A DNA stretch of 64,000 nt from Photobacterium piscicola. Lineage in GTDB: Bacteria; Pseudomonadota; Gammaproteobacteria; Enterobacterales; Vibrionaceae. The notes beneath the pieces were generated by a model that saw nothing but the letters and a program-made list of their open reading frames with translations, searched no databases and was not told the DNA's origin. Shown piece by piece: positions 10,119 to 19,482 of this stretch. Each line of letters starts with the position of its first letter. Within the stretch, counting starts at the first letter, position 1. The stretch is taken from assembly GCF_900166965.1 (NCBI RefSeq), contig NZ_FUZI01000002.1, positions 124,001-188,000 on the forward strand. The letters are read 5' to 3'. A program made the position numbers and the translations under genes.

Positions 10119-11152
10119 AGTCCTCGCTCCTTGATCCATGAGCGGACCTTTTGACCTGATTGCAATTCAGAGACACCCGATGTCGCTATAACATCACCAT
10201 CATTCAATCCTGCAATAACACGGTTATTACTGTCTAATGTCACTTCTGTTCTGACAACTTGCTGCTTATCATCAACACGCCACACATAGTTTTTATTACC
10301 TTCAACTATGATTGCTCGCACCGGTATTGCACCCGCATTTCCTTGTGGTAATACAATTGTTACACTACCAGACATTCCCGGCATAATATTACTGCCTTCA
10401 GGTCGAGCCAGTGAAAGTGTTACTTTATAACTGGATGTTTTACTGTCAGGCTCTGTATCAATTTCTTTAAATTGGGCCGGAAAGGTTTGATTGGCTAAAG
10501 TATCGAACGCAACGGTAGGATCAATATTTTCAGCATTACCTTGAAACCGTGCTAAAAGGTAATCAGGAAGCTGAAATGTCATATTGATTAATTTGGCACT
10601 TTGAATATGCATAACCGGCTGTTTAGCAACAACATATTCATAGTTTTCAACCATGGACAAAGAAAGATGCCCATTATAAGGTGCAATTAGCTCAGCATAG
10701 CTTAAATTTGACTTTTCTTTATCTAACGCCGCTTTGGCCTGCTTTAGATTTGCTTTCGAAGTATCATAATCAAGTTCGGATACTACTTTTTTTTCACGCA
10801 GTTTTTTATCACGCTTAAATTGTACATTTGCTAAATCATATTTCGCTTGTGCTTGTTTTACCAACAGTGACAATTCATCGGTGTTTAATGAGGCAAGTGT
10901 CTGCCCTTTCGTCACAAACTGACCAGGATGTACGTCAACACTCGCAAGTTGGCCTGATACTCGAAAGGCTAAGACCGCTTTATCTCCAGCTTCAACAATC
11001 GCTGGAAACGCACGTTGTGATTCATTATCTCCAACGGAAACTGATTGTAATTTTACGGGGCGAGATTCAGGTTCAACAATTACTGCTTGATCATCCTTAC
11101 ACCCACTTAATGCTAAACATATAAATAATGCCGCAAAAAAGTGATATCTCAT
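10115..11152 (-). CDS. RND efflux periplasmic adaptor lipoprotein (first of two)
   Basis: This 345-residue adaptor has Cys18 in a LALSGC lipobox, two lipoyl-like halves (LAFRVSGQLASVDVHPGQFV and LIAPYNGHLS) around a helical hairpin, and a beta-barrel. It is a paralogue of the next gene. Paired adaptors can form mixed hexamers in such systems; that is known for TriA/TriB and inferred here. GGAG six bases before the ATG at 11152 decides the start over the ATG at 11164. As first gene of the three-gene operon it carries the promoter upstream (11153-11310). No local regulator gene is present. Confidence 0.9.
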   Translation of the reverse strand: MRYHFFAALFICLALSGCKDDQAVIVEPESRPVKLQSVSVGDNESQRAFPAIVEAGDKAVLAFRVSGQLASVDVHPGQFVTKGQTLASLNTDELSLLVKQAQAKYDLANVQFKRDKKLREKKVVSELDYDTSKANLKQAKAALDKEKSNLSYAELIAPYNGHLSLSMVENYEYVVAKQPVMHIQSAKLINMTFQLPDYLLARFQGNAENIDPTVAFDTLANQTFPAQFKEIDTEPDSKTSSYKVTLSLARPEGSNIMPGMSGSVTIVLPQGNAGAIPVRAIIVEGNKNYVWRVDDKQQVVRTEVTLDSNNRVIAGLNDGDVIATSGVSELQSGQKVRSWIKERGL

Positions 11153-11310
11153 ACTACTCTCCATGATGTCCCATACTGAATATTTGTTATTGTTAAAATA
11201 TTGTATGAATAAAAGATATCTATGAATAATAGAAGTGGATAACCAAAAAATCTCTTTTCATTTATTAGAATAGCGTCAATATCACAATCTATGCTGATAT
11301 AACAATGACA

Positions 11311-11340
11311 AAAAAAAGGAGCCCAAGGCTCCTTTTTTTA
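11311..11340 (-). terminator. Intrinsic terminator of the fumarase gene
   Basis: A-run, GGAGCC, CAA loop, GGCTCC, T-run. On the minus strand it ends the fumarase transcript about 20 bp after the stop. It would also terminate in the other direction. Confidence 0.9.
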
Positions 11341-11357
11341 AATTATTTCTAAATGGC

Positions 11358-12872
11358 TTATTTTGCCATTTCAGCGATGTTCACACGCCATGTATCAGGA
11401 CCTGTTTGATGAGCATTAACACCTTCAGCATCAACAGCAACGGTTACTGGCATATCTTCTACTTCAAATTCATAAATCGCTTCCATGCCTAAATCAGCAA
11501 AAGCGACCACTCGCGCTTTTTTGATGGCTTTGGCAACAAGGTATGCTGCGCCACCTACTGCCATCAAATAAACCGCTTTATGGTGTTTAATCGATTCAAT
11601 CGTTGCAGGTCCACGTTCAGCTTTACCTATCATGCCCGTAAGGCCTGTTTCGCCCAGCATCATTTCAGTAAATTTATCCATACGGGTCGAGGTTGTCGGT
11701 CCAGCAGGTCCAACAACTTCATCACCAACGGCGTCAACAGGGCCAACATAGTAAATAAAACGATTAGTAAAATCGACCCCTTCAGGTAAGCCTTCACCAT
11801 TAGCGAGCATTTCTTGAATACGCTTATGGGCAGCATCACGACCCGTAAGAATCTTACCTGATAACAGTACCGTTTCACCTGAACGCCATTCTTGTACATC
11901 AGCTTTGGTCACATTATCAAGGTTAACACGACGAACATTGTCACCAACGTCCCATGTTACTTGTGGCCAATCACTGAGTTTAGGTGGTGTTAACTCCGCA
12001 GGGCCAGAACCATCAAGCGTAAAATGCACGTGACGAGTTGCGGCACAATTAGGAATCATACATACAGGCTTAGAGGCTGCATGCGTTGGCGCACTTTTGA
12101 TCTTAACATCAAGTACAGTGGTTAAACCGCCCAAGCCCTGTGCACCAATACCCAAACGATTGACACGATCATAGATATCTAACCGTAATGCTTCTTCTGT
12201 TGTTTTTGCGCCACGTTGTTGTAGCTCATGAATATCAACCGCTTCCATCAACGATTCTTTAGCAAGCACGGCCGCTTTTTCTGCGGTACCGCCAATACCA
12301 ATACCTAACATACCTGGAGGACACCAACCCGCCCCCATTAGTGGTACTGTTTTTTCAACCCACTCAGCAACATCATCAGAAGGGTTCAGCATCACCATTT
12401 TAGTTTTATTTTCTGAACCACCACCTTTAGCCGCGATTTGAATCTCGACCTTATTACCAGCCACCATCTCAATATGTACCACAGCAGGTGCATTATCTTG
12501 AGTGTTCTTACGTGCACCCGCAGGATCAGCAACAACAGAAGCGCGTAATGGATTGTCTGAATTGGTGTAAGCTTGTCGCACCCCTTCATCCACCATTTGC
12601 TGCACAGTTAAATCACTGTCCCACTGCACATTCATGCCGATTTTTACAAAACAGGTAACAATGCCCGTATCTTGGCAAATAGGTCGACGGCCTTCTGCAG
12701 ACATGCGGGAGTTAATTAAAATCTGGGCAATAGCGTCTTTTGCTGCTTGGCTTTGTTCTTTGTTGTACGCTTTTTCTAATGCTTTAATAAAATCTAAAGG
12801 ATGGTAGTAAGAAATATATTGTAAAGCATCGGCCACGCTACTGATTACATCTTGTTTACGGATGATGGTCAT
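11358..12872 (-). CDS. Fumarate hydratase class I, iron-sulfur type
   Basis: This enzyme interconverts fumarate and malate in the TCA cycle or its reductive branch. The 504-residue protein has both class I domains: an N-terminal alpha domain with Cys66 in RRPICQDTG, further candidate cluster cysteines in GWCPPGM and CMIPNC, and a C-terminal beta domain (VGPAGPTTSTRMDKF). It is shorter than E. coli FumA (548) but matches the form common in Vibrionaceae. The cluster should be an oxygen-labile [4Fe-4S]. The ATG at 12872 has GAGGG upstream. It is divergent from pabB with a 173-bp shared promoter region. FumA versus FumB cannot be decided, so no symbol is given. Confidence 0.93.
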   Translation of the reverse strand: MTIIRKQDVISSVADALQYISYYHPLDFIKALEKAYNKEQSQAAKDAIAQILINSRMSAEGRRPICQDTGIVTCFVKIGMNVQWDSDLTVQQMVDEGVRQAYTNSDNPLRASVVADPAGARKNTQDNAPAVVHIEMVAGNKVEIQIAAKGGGSENKTKMVMLNPSDDVAEWVEKTVPLMGAGWCPPGMLGIGIGGTAEKAAVLAKESLMEAVDIHELQQRGAKTTEEALRLDIYDRVNRLGIGAQGLGGLTTVLDVKIKSAPTHAASKPVCMIPNCAATRHVHFTLDGSGPAELTPPKLSDWPQVTWDVGDNVRRVNLDNVTKADVQEWRSGETVLLSGKILTGRDAAHKRIQEMLANGEGLPEGVDFTNRFIYYVGPVDAVGDEVVGPAGPTTSTRMDKFTEMMLGETGLTGMIGKAERGPATIESIKHHKAVYLMAVGGAAYLVAKAIKKARVVAFADLGMEAIYEFEVEDMPVTVAVDAEGVNAHQTGPDTWRVNIAEMAK

Positions 12873-13045
12873 AATTACCCTCGTTAAGTATTATCATTCC
12901 ATGGCGCCCTATAAAATCTTCCAAATTGTAGGTATTAAACAACAAAATAGCGTTGCTCAATCTTGGGCGTCTTTCGCTGAATATGATACTCTTGCCCATA
13001 ACATTGCGCTATGCGCCAATCAAACCCCTTGTCACAAAAAAGAAA

Positions 13046-14434
13046 ATGATTTGTAAATCACACCCAGAATTAAGCATTATCTCATTGCCCTACTCAAAAG
13101 ATGCCGCACTGTCATGGTTTACACCATTATCGGGATTACCTTGGGCAATGATATTACGTTCGGCAGCAGAAGCGCACCCAGATAATCGCTATGATATTTT
13201 AGTTGCTGATCCTTTAGCCACAATTGAATCACAATCTGATACAACTTATATTAAGTTTTCAAATGGTGACCAACGTAGCACAACTGACGATCCTTTTGCG
13301 GTCATCAATGCGCTACAACATGAGTTATTACCACCACTTAGCACAGAATTAGACTTACCATTTCTAGGTGGTGCATTAGGGTATTTCAGTTATGATTTAG
13401 GCCGCCGTGTAGAAAAAATGGCGACGACTGCAAACCATGATATTCACTTACCAGAAATGGCCGTTGGTATTTATGACTGGGCTCTCATTGTTGATCATAA
13501 ATTACAGCAGACATGGCTTATTGAGCCTAAAAATAGCCACCGCTTGGTCTGGTTAAACCAACAACGAGAACAAGCAATAACACTACAATCTAATAACCAG
13601 AATAAGACATTCCAATTAACATCTTCTTGGTCATCTAATATGACTAAAGAGGATTACTGCAACAAATTTAACACCATACAATCTTATTTATTATCCGGTG
13701 ATTGCTACCAAATTAACCTTGCTCAGCGATTTAAAGCCAGTTACCTAGGGGATGAGTGGCAAGCTTATTGTCGCTTAGACACCGCAAATGGTGCACCTTT
13801 TTCTAGTTTTATTCGTACCAATAATAGTGCGATTCTCTCTGTATCACCGGAGCGTTTTTTACAGTTAAAACAAGAAAATATTGAAACAAAACCGATTAAA
13901 GGCACACGCCCGAGAAGTAAAAACATCATAGAAGATAATGCCAACGCACAAGCACTTCAGTTGGCACCTAAAGATCGGGCTGAAAACGTAATGATCGTAG
14001 ATTTATTACGTAATGATATTGGTCGTGTTGCAACACCTGGTAGTGTTCGTGTACCTGCTTTATTTGCCATTGAAAGCTTTCCAGCAGTACACCATTTAGT
14101 GAGTACCGTAACGGGTAAATTGGCCAGTCACTACTCAGCTACAGATTTATTACGAGCTTGTTTTCCTGGAGGATCGATAACAGGAGCACCAAAAATAAGA
14201 GCAATGGAGATCATTGAAGAATTGGAACCACATCGACGCAGCATTTATTGTGGCAGTATTGGCTATATCAGTCGTTGTGGCACCATGGACACCAATATTG
14301 CGATAAGAACGCTTGTGGCTTATCAACATAATTTATACGCATGGGCCGGCGGCGGTATCGTTGCTGACAGTGATGCCGAGAGTGAATACCAAGAAACTCT
14401 CGACAAATTAAGTAAAATTCTGCCAACCTTATAA
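13046..14434 (+). CDS. pabB: Aminodeoxychorismate synthase component I (PabB)
   Basis: PabB adds ammonia from PabA-bound glutamine to chorismate, giving aminodeoxychorismate for folate synthesis. The 462-residue product has the chorismate-binding fold. The motif KPIKGTRPR carries the lysine typical of PabB (TrpE has alanine at this position in PIAGTR), and GGSITGAPKIRAMEII is the other signature. The frame extends upstream to 12953, but those codons have no family match. The ATG at 13046 has only a weak AAAGAAA ahead. It is followed 40 bp later by nudL, as in E. coli. Confidence 0.92.
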   Translation: MICKSHPELSIISLPYSKDAALSWFTPLSGLPWAMILRSAAEAHPDNRYDILVADPLATIESQSDTTYIKFSNGDQRSTTDDPFAVINALQHELLPPLSTELDLPFLGGALGYFSYDLGRRVEKMATTANHDIHLPEMAVGIYDWALIVDHKLQQTWLIEPKNSHRLVWLNQQREQAITLQSNNQNKTFQLTSSWSSNMTKEDYCNKFNTIQSYLLSGDCYQINLAQRFKASYLGDEWQAYCRLDTANGAPFSSFIRTNNSAILSVSPERFLQLKQENIETKPIKGTRPRSKNIIEDNANAQALQLAPKDRAENVMIVDLLRNDIGRVATPGSVRVPALFAIESFPAVHHLVSTVTGKLASHYSATDLLRACFPGGSITGAPKIRAMEIIEELEPHRRSIYCGSIGYISRCGTMDTNIAIRTLVAYQHNLYAWAGGGIVADSDAESEYQETLDKLSKILPTL

Positions 14435-14474
14435 TAGCGCTAAATATAATAAAAAAAGTGTAATGGAGGCTTTA

Positions 14475-15083
14475 ATGGGTGAACAGCAGCAGATTTTAAC
14501 ACGGTTTCTTATGGCACCAAGTCAACAGTATGACGCGAGCCATAAGCGTAGAATTGATCGTCATTTTAATGATGATACCTATTTCAAACCTGCTGCCGTT
14601 TTGATCCCATTAGTCCCTAGAGATCATGGCTTTAATGTGGTATTAACCCGTCGAGCTGAACATTTAAAGCACCACCCGGGACAAATAGCCTTCCCGGGTG
14701 GGCGTTTTGAAACCCAAGATAGCGATCTTATCACCACCGCATTACGTGAAACATTTGAAGAAACAGGCATTGTTTGCCAACGTAATAACGTTATCGGTCA
14801 ATTAACACCCTTAGCGACGACCAGTGGCTATATAGTGACCCCCTTTATTTCAACGATCAGCAATGATTATAAACCTAAACCCGATCCCGGTGAGGTCGAT
14901 GCCATCTTTGAAGTGCCACTCAATTACCTGCTTAATCCCAATAATATCCGCTCACACCAGTTTCGCCTTAGAGGTGAATCCCACCGTGTTTATGCCATTC
15001 CTTATCACAATTATTCCATCTGGGGCGCAACAGCACAGATGATTAAACTGTTATCCAACCAAATTTGGGAAGATAAAAAATAA
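14475..15083 (+). CDS. nudL: Nudix CoA pyrophosphatase (NudL/YeaB)
   Basis: NudL-type enzymes cleave coenzyme A and its derivatives to phosphopantetheine and 3',5'-ADP. The 202-residue protein has the family's own signature HHPGQIAFPGGRFE directly joined to the Nudix box, with RETFEETGI as the REUXEEXGU core. The start at 14475 is set by GGAGG five bases upstream; the ATG at 14463 is rejected because it overlaps that site. The pabB-nudL-sdaA neighbourhood is conserved in enterobacteria and vibrios. Confidence 0.9.
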   Translation: MGEQQQILTRFLMAPSQQYDASHKRRIDRHFNDDTYFKPAAVLIPLVPRDHGFNVVLTRRAEHLKHHPGQIAFPGGRFETQDSDLITTALRETFEETGIVCQRNNVIGQLTPLATTSGYIVTPFISTISNDYKPKPDPGEVDAIFEVPLNYLLNPNNIRSHQFRLRGESHRVYAIPYHNYSIWGATAQMIKLLSNQIWEDKK

Positions 15084-15263
15084 CCAAATAGACGTTTTAT
15101 TTTAATCTTACAAGCCTATTTGTGTGATGTGGGTCTGATTTATTTGTATCACAAAAAGTTCGTATTACAGAACGAGATCTTTATCCTTGTTTTCCCCTCG
15201 TAAATAGCGACAATGCGCTCGTTCCTATATTCCGTTCCGTTCCCTTTTATTGGATATTACAGT

Positions 15264-16517
15264 ATGCAAAACACATCGACAGCGTCAGCAACAAGTACGA
15301 CAAAAACCAGATGGACCTACAAAGATTTCACTTGGGCTCTTTCTCTGTTTGGTACTGCAGTAGGTGCCGGTGTTCTATTCTTACCCATTAAAGCGGGTGC
15401 GGGCGGTTTCTGGCCATTAGTTATTTTGGCTCTTATTGCAGCACCAATGACATGGTTTGCACATAAAGGTCTAGCACGTTTTGTACTATCGTCTAAAAAC
15501 CCTAATGCAGATATCACTGATACTGTAGAAGAGCATTATGGTAAAACAGGTGCTAACTTAATTACCTTCGCTTACTTCTTTGCTATCTACCCTATCGTAT
15601 TAATTTACGGCGTTGGTATTACAAACACTGTTGATTCATTCATGGTTAACCAACTTGGTATGGAATCAGCACCTCGCTGGCTACTATCTGGCGTATTAAT
15701 TTCACTAATGACTGCGGGTGTAGTCTTTGGTAAAGAACTGATGTTGAAAGCGACATCAGCAATGGTTTACCCATTAGTTGTTATTCTGTTGATTCTTTCT
15801 GTATACCTAATCCCTGACTGGAACATGTCAATGGTACAAACAGAAGCAGATTGGTCAGCAATGCCAACAATTATCTGGCTTGCAATTCCAATTATCGTAT
15901 TCTCATTTAACCACAGCCCAATTATCAGCCAGTTTGCAAAAGAACAACGTCGCACTTACGGTGATGAAGCCGTTAAGAAAACGGACATGATCACTGGCGG
16001 CGCGGCAATGATGCTAATGGGCTTTGTTATGTTCTTCGTATTCTCAGTTGTGCTTTCAATGACACCTGAGCAACTAAACATGGCAAAAGAGCAAAATATT
16101 TCAGTATTGTCATACTTAGCTAACGTAAAAGATTCACCAGCAATCTCTTACTTAGGACCACTAGTTGCATTTGCAGCGATCACATCAAGCTACTTCGGTC
16201 ACTTCCTTGGTGCACACGAAGGTCTAGTTGGCTTGACTAAGTCTCGCTCTAACATGCCAGTGGCTAAAATTGAAAAAATCTCATTAGCTTTCATTGTAAT
16301 TACAACCTGGATTGTCGCTATCATTAACCCAAGTATTCTAGGTATGATTGAAACAATGGGTGCACCAATGATTGCCGGTATCTTATTCCTACTGCCAGTT
16401 ATTGCGATGCAAACAGTACCAGCAATGGCTAAGTATAAAACATCAGTATTTGCTCGTATCTTCACAGTTTTATGTGGTATCGCAGCAATCACTTCTGTTA
16501 TTTACGGTGCATTTTAA
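15264..16517 (+). CDS. sdaC: Serine transporter SdaC (HAAAP family)
   Basis: SdaC is a proton-coupled L-serine permease in the inner membrane. The 417-residue protein has about eleven hydrophobic segments. The start of TM1, SLFGTAVGAGVLFLPI, carries the glycine-rich unwound stretch expected in hydroxy/aromatic amino acid permeases. The frame is open back to 15213, but that leader (SFLYSVPFPF) has no ribosome binding site and would add a second hydrophobic segment, so the ATG at 15264 is used. The placement before sdaA makes a serine uptake and breakdown pair. Codon use is strongly biased (AT-ending, many GCA/GTA), suggesting good expression. Confidence 0.93.
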   Translation: MQNTSTASATSTTKTRWTYKDFTWALSLFGTAVGAGVLFLPIKAGAGGFWPLVILALIAAPMTWFAHKGLARFVLSSKNPNADITDTVEEHYGKTGANLITFAYFFAIYPIVLIYGVGITNTVDSFMVNQLGMESAPRWLLSGVLISLMTAGVVFGKELMLKATSAMVYPLVVILLILSVYLIPDWNMSMVQTEADWSAMPTIIWLAIPIIVFSFNHSPIISQFAKEQRRTYGDEAVKKTDMITGGAAMMLMGFVMFFVFSVVLSMTPEQLNMAKEQNISVLSYLANVKDSPAISYLGPLVAFAAITSSYFGHFLGAHEGLVGLTKSRSNMPVAKIEKISLAFIVITTWIVAIINPSILGMIETMGAPMIAGILFLLPVIAMQTVPAMAKYKTSVFARIFTVLCGIAAITSVIYGAF

Positions 16518-16574
16518 TTTAACTATTAAAAATGTACTGATTACGAATAATTAATCGTATAAAAGCAAAAATAT

Positions 16575-16603
16575 GTGCTAGTACTCATGGTGTTTACTAG
16601 CAC
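16575..16603 (+). repeat. 9-bp perfect inverted repeat after sdaC
   Basis: GTGCTAGTA and TACTAGCAC flank an 11-base loop. It has no U-run after it, so it is more likely an RNA-stabilising hairpin or processing site in the sdaC-sdaA spacer than a terminator. Confidence 0.6.
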
Positions 16604-16628
16604 AAATAACGTAAAATAGACGATACTT

Positions 16629-16664
16629 AAGAGTAAATATGCTTTAAGCATTTTACTCTTTTAG
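16629..16664 (+). terminator. Hairpin with short T-run between sdaC and sdaA
   Basis: AAGAGTAAA pairs with TTTACTCTT and, past a one-base bulge, ATGC with GCAT, around a TTTAA loop. TTAGTTT follows. It could terminate or attenuate between sdaC and sdaA. Confidence 0.6.
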
Positions 16665-16759
16665 TTTAAGTGCGCTCGCCAAGGAAGGAGCGAGGATATC
16701 AACGAATAACAGTCTTTACAGGAGGCAAGAACCGCTTCCCCTATGACTGAGGTAATAAC
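16665..16759 (+). promoter_or_regulatory. G-rich structured leader of sdaA
   Basis: The 95 bases before sdaA are far more GC-rich than neighbouring spacers. CGCTC near 16673 pairs with GAGCG near 16688, and purine-rich blocks (GGAAGGAG, GGAGGCAAG) plus a CTTCCCC block could pair in alternative ways. The ribosome binding site GAGG lies seven bases before the ATG. Its regulatory role is a guess. Confidence 0.35.
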
Positions 16760-18121
16760 ATGATCAGTATTTTCGATATATTCAAGATTGGTGTAGGCCC
16801 TTCCAGTTCTCACACTGTTGGCCCAATGAAAGCAGGTAAAGAGTTCATCGACGACTTACGTGCGTTAGGCCAATTACGTGACGTGACAAAAATTACCGTT
16901 GATGTTTACGGCTCTTTATCGCTTACAGGTAAAGGTCATCACACTGATATCGCTATCATTATGGGTCTTGCTGGTAATTCACCTGAACATGTTGATATTG
17001 ATAGCATTCCTGGCTTTATCTCCCGCGTAGAAGAAACAGAACGTCTTCCAGTTGGTATGCATTGCCACACTGTTGATTTTCCACGCGATGGCGGTATGAA
17101 TTTCCATACAACTAACCTTTCTCTTCATGAAAACGGTATGTCAATCCACGCTTGGATTGGTGATGACGTTGTTTTCTCTAAAACGTACTACTCAATCGGT
17201 GGTGGGTTTATTGTTGATGAAGAAAACTTTGGTAAAGAACAAACAAATACTGTTGAAGTTCCCTACCCTTTCTCTTATGCATCTGAATTGCTAGAGCAGT
17301 GTAGTGAACATGGCCTTTCTGTTAGTTCACTAGTAATGGCTAACGAACGCGCGATGAATGCAGAAGATGAAATTAGCACATACTTCGCGAACATCTGGAA
17401 AACCATGCGTGAATGTATGGAACGTGGTATGAATGAAGAAGGCATTCTTCCTGGGCCACTACGTGTTCCTCGTCGTGCTGCAGCATTACGTCAACAACTG
17501 ATTACCACAGAAAAGCTAAGCAATGACCCAATGACAGTCGTTGACTGGGTTAACATGTATGCGTTCGCTGTTAATGAAGAAAATGCAGCCGGTGGTCGAG
17601 TAGTGACAGCACCAACTAATGGCGCTTGTGGCATTATTCCTGCCGTATTAGCTTACTACGACAAATTTGTACAATCTGTTGGACCAAAAGAATACACTCG
17701 TTACTTCGCAGCATCTGGTGCTATCGGTGGTCTATATAAGCGTAATGCTTCTATTTCTGGCGCTGAAGTAGGCTGTCAAGGTGAAGTAGGCGTTGCATGC
17801 TCAATGGCTGCAGCAGGTCTAGCTGAATTGATGGGGGGAAGCCCTGAGCAAGTTTGTATGGCGGCAGAGATCGCAATGGAGCATAACTTAGGTTTAACAT
17901 GTGATCCAGTTGCAGGACAAGTACAAGTTCCTTGTATTGAACGTAACGGTATTGCAGCAGTAAAAGCAATCAATGCAACCCGTATGGCGCTTCGTCGTTC
18001 ATCAGCACCACGTGTATCACTTGATAAAGTTATTGAAACGATGCTTGAAACAGGCAAAGACATGAATGCTAAATATCGTGAAACATCACAAGGTGGCTTG
18101 GCGATTAAAGTCATTTGCTAA
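16760..18121 (+). CDS. sdaA: L-serine ammonia-lyase (serine deaminase), iron-sulfur
   Basis: This enzyme deaminates L-serine to pyruvate and ammonia. The 453-residue protein is a single-chain enzyme with the N-terminal serine-binding motif [11 protein letters not shown] and a C-terminal catalytic domain. Cys339, Cys381 and Cys392 have the 42- and 11-residue spacing reported for the three ligands of the [4Fe-4S] cluster in the Legionella enzyme. The length matches E. coli SdaA (454). It lies downstream of sdaC and ends in a strong terminator. SdaB would be the alternative name; synteny with nudL favours SdaA. Confidence 0.95.
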   Translation: MISIFDIFKIGVGPSSSHTVGPMKAGKEFIDDLRALGQLRDVTKITVDVYGSLSLTGKGHHTDIAIIMGLAGNSPEHVDIDSIPGFISRVEETERLPVGMHCHTVDFPRDGGMNFHTTNLSLHENGMSIHAWIGDDVVFSKTYYSIGGGFIVDEENFGKEQTNTVEVPYPFSYASELLEQCSEHGLSVSSLVMANERAMNAEDEISTYFANIWKTMRECMERGMNEEGILPGPLRVPRRAAALRQQLITTEKLSNDPMTVVDWVNMYAFAVNEENAAGGRVVTAPTNGACGIIPAVLAYYDKFVQSVGPKEYTRYFAASGAIGGLYKRNASISGAEVGCQGEVGVACSMAAAGLAELMGGSPEQVCMAAEIAMEHNLGLTCDPVAGQVQVPCIERNGIAAVKAINATRMALRRSSAPRVSLDKVIETMLETGKDMNAKYRETSQGGLAIKVIC

Positions 18122-18150
18122 TATAAAATGAACATTTAACGCAATTAACT

Positions 18151-18178
18151 AAAAAAACTATCTTCGGATAGTTTTTTT
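18151..18178 (+). terminator. Intrinsic terminator of sdaA
   Basis: AAAAAAACTATC, UUCG tetraloop, GATAGTTTTTTT: a 12-bp perfect stem ending in a T-run, 30 bp after the stop codon. Confidence 0.95.
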
Positions 18179-18181
18179 GTT

Positions 18182-18483
18182 TTACACTCAAATTACTACA
18201 TAAAAACCACAACTATATTCAACTCGATTCATTATTAATCACCTTGCAATAGCATTGCGTTAAGATATTAAGTCACATCGTATCAATATAACCATTAGCA
18301 CTGCTCATTGCTTCTTATATCATCAATTGTGTCTATTCTTTCTTTTCTTTTAGTCCTATACTCAGTTAAATATACTCATTATCATTAATGTAGTGTAAGC
18401 ATGGATGCGTATATCGCCCTTACATCATTGATGTACGATATGTAATGAAGGATTTATTCCCTTTATAGAGAAGCAATATTGCT
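18182..18483. other. AraC-gene upstream region
   Basis: This 302-bp AT-rich stretch between the sdaA terminator and the AraC-type gene should hold that gene's promoter. Short inverted matches (ATCATTGATG, TACGATATGTA) occur near 18424-18445. I see no RNA gene or small ORF worth calling. Confidence 0.4.
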
Positions 18484-19368
18484 ATGAAATATAAGCGTAT
18501 CCTCTCGCAGAGCCATGTCGTTCTGAAAGAGTTTTATGTCGATCATCATTTAATTGTGAAGTTATCTAATGCAGAAGGTAATATTCACATTAATGGTAAT
18601 GTTATAGATGTAAAAAATAATAGCATTTTAGTTATACCTAAATTTAGTCATATTTCTTGTTCAATTAATCAATTAAATAACCAAGAAAACATTGAACTAC
18701 AAATTTTAATGATCAATGAAGAATCAATTACGGAAGCATTTAAATATATAAGTGCTCTTAAGCAACCAGCCTTAGCAACTTCAAATTGCTCACCTATTTA
18801 TCTTATTGATTCATCAGAAATTGTTGAGCAAAATTTCGCATTATTTAATCAACTATTGCCTAGCATTAGTGGATCAACAATGGAGCAAACTTTGCTGAGC
18901 CAATGCTTAGTATTCCTTTTGATTGCACTTAATAATACTGGAATTGATGTTTTTAATGTTTATCGCTTTAATTATGACGAACCTAAAGAACGTACAATTG
19001 CACGGCTAATTACTCAAGATCCTCAACGCAAATGGAGTGTTGATGATATGGCAAAGGCCCTCTTTACAACGCAATCTACTTTACGTCGTCATTTAGCAAA
19101 AGAAGGTGTCTCATTTAGCCAGCTATTACTGGATGTTCGAATGGGGCTTGCACTTAATTTTCTAACCTTTTCCAATTACTCTATATCACAAATCGGTAAT
19201 CGGTCTGGGTTTGGTAGTGCCGCGTATTTTTGTGATGCGTTTAAACGTAAATATAATGTAACACCGTCACAATTTAGAACTAGCTCAAGAAAAGAAAATG
19301 ATATGGATACTGATGGTTGTTTTACCTGTAAAGATCACACTGAATATCTACCAGAAGTTTGTCATTAG
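18484..19368 (+). CDS. AraC/XylS-family transcriptional regulator
   Basis: This is a 294-residue regulator of unknown target. Residues about 1-165 form a divergent N-terminal sensing or dimerisation domain of the GadX/ToxT kind, without a recognisable cupin motif. Residues about 175-270 hold the two helix-turn-helix units: the first in WSVDDMAKALFTTQSTLRRHL, the second in YSISQIGNRSGFGSAAYFCDAF, followed by the classic end YNVTPSQFR. An unusual 25-residue tail contains three cysteines (CFTC near the start, CH at the end), which could bind metal or sense redox. It converges on the satP gene; direct control of satP is not shown by the sequence. Confidence 0.85.
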   Translation: MKYKRILSQSHVVLKEFYVDHHLIVKLSNAEGNIHINGNVIDVKNNSILVIPKFSHISCSINQLNNQENIELQILMINEESITEAFKYISALKQPALATSNCSPIYLIDSSEIVEQNFALFNQLLPSISGSTMEQTLLSQCLVFLLIALNNTGIDVFNVYRFNYDEPKERTIARLITQDPQRKWSVDDMAKALFTTQSTLRRHLAKEGVSFSQLLLDVRMGLALNFLTFSNYSISQIGNRSGFGSAAYFCDAFKRKYNVTPSQFRTSSRKENDMDTDGCFTCKDHTEYLPEVCH

Positions 19369-19383
19369 CAATAGCCGTTCACT

Positions 19384-19413
19384 AAAAAACCTCGTCAATG
19401 CGAGGTTTTTTTA
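19384..19413 (+). terminator. Intrinsic terminator of the AraC-type gene
   Basis: AAAAAACCTCG, TCAATG loop, CGAGGTTTTTTT, 15 bp after the stop codon. Confidence 0.92.
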
Positions 19414-19434
19414 TATATCGTAAAAAGCAGATAT

Positions 19435-19464
19435 AAAAAAGCCCCACTTAATAAAGTAGGGCTA
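19435..19464 (-). terminator. Intrinsic terminator of satP
   Basis: On the minus strand AGCCCTACTT pairs with AAGTGGGGCT (one mismatch), followed by TTTTTTATA. It lies 20 bp past the satP stop. Confidence 0.85.
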
Positions 19465-19482
19465 ATTTCAAATTATAACACG

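Noticed and set aside
15121-15160. CRP site upstream of sdaC
   Set aside because: TGTGA and TCACA half-sites occur but are 23 bases apart rather than six.
16665-16759. Glycine-riboswitch-like words (GGAAGGAGCGA ... ACAGGAGGCAAGAACCGC) upstream of sdaA
   Set aside because: The order loosely recalls a glycine aptamer, but the conserved CCGAAGG and CUCUCAGG-AAAAGGAC blocks are not present in proper form and the closing helix cannot be drawn. An Infernal search with the glycine model would settle it.
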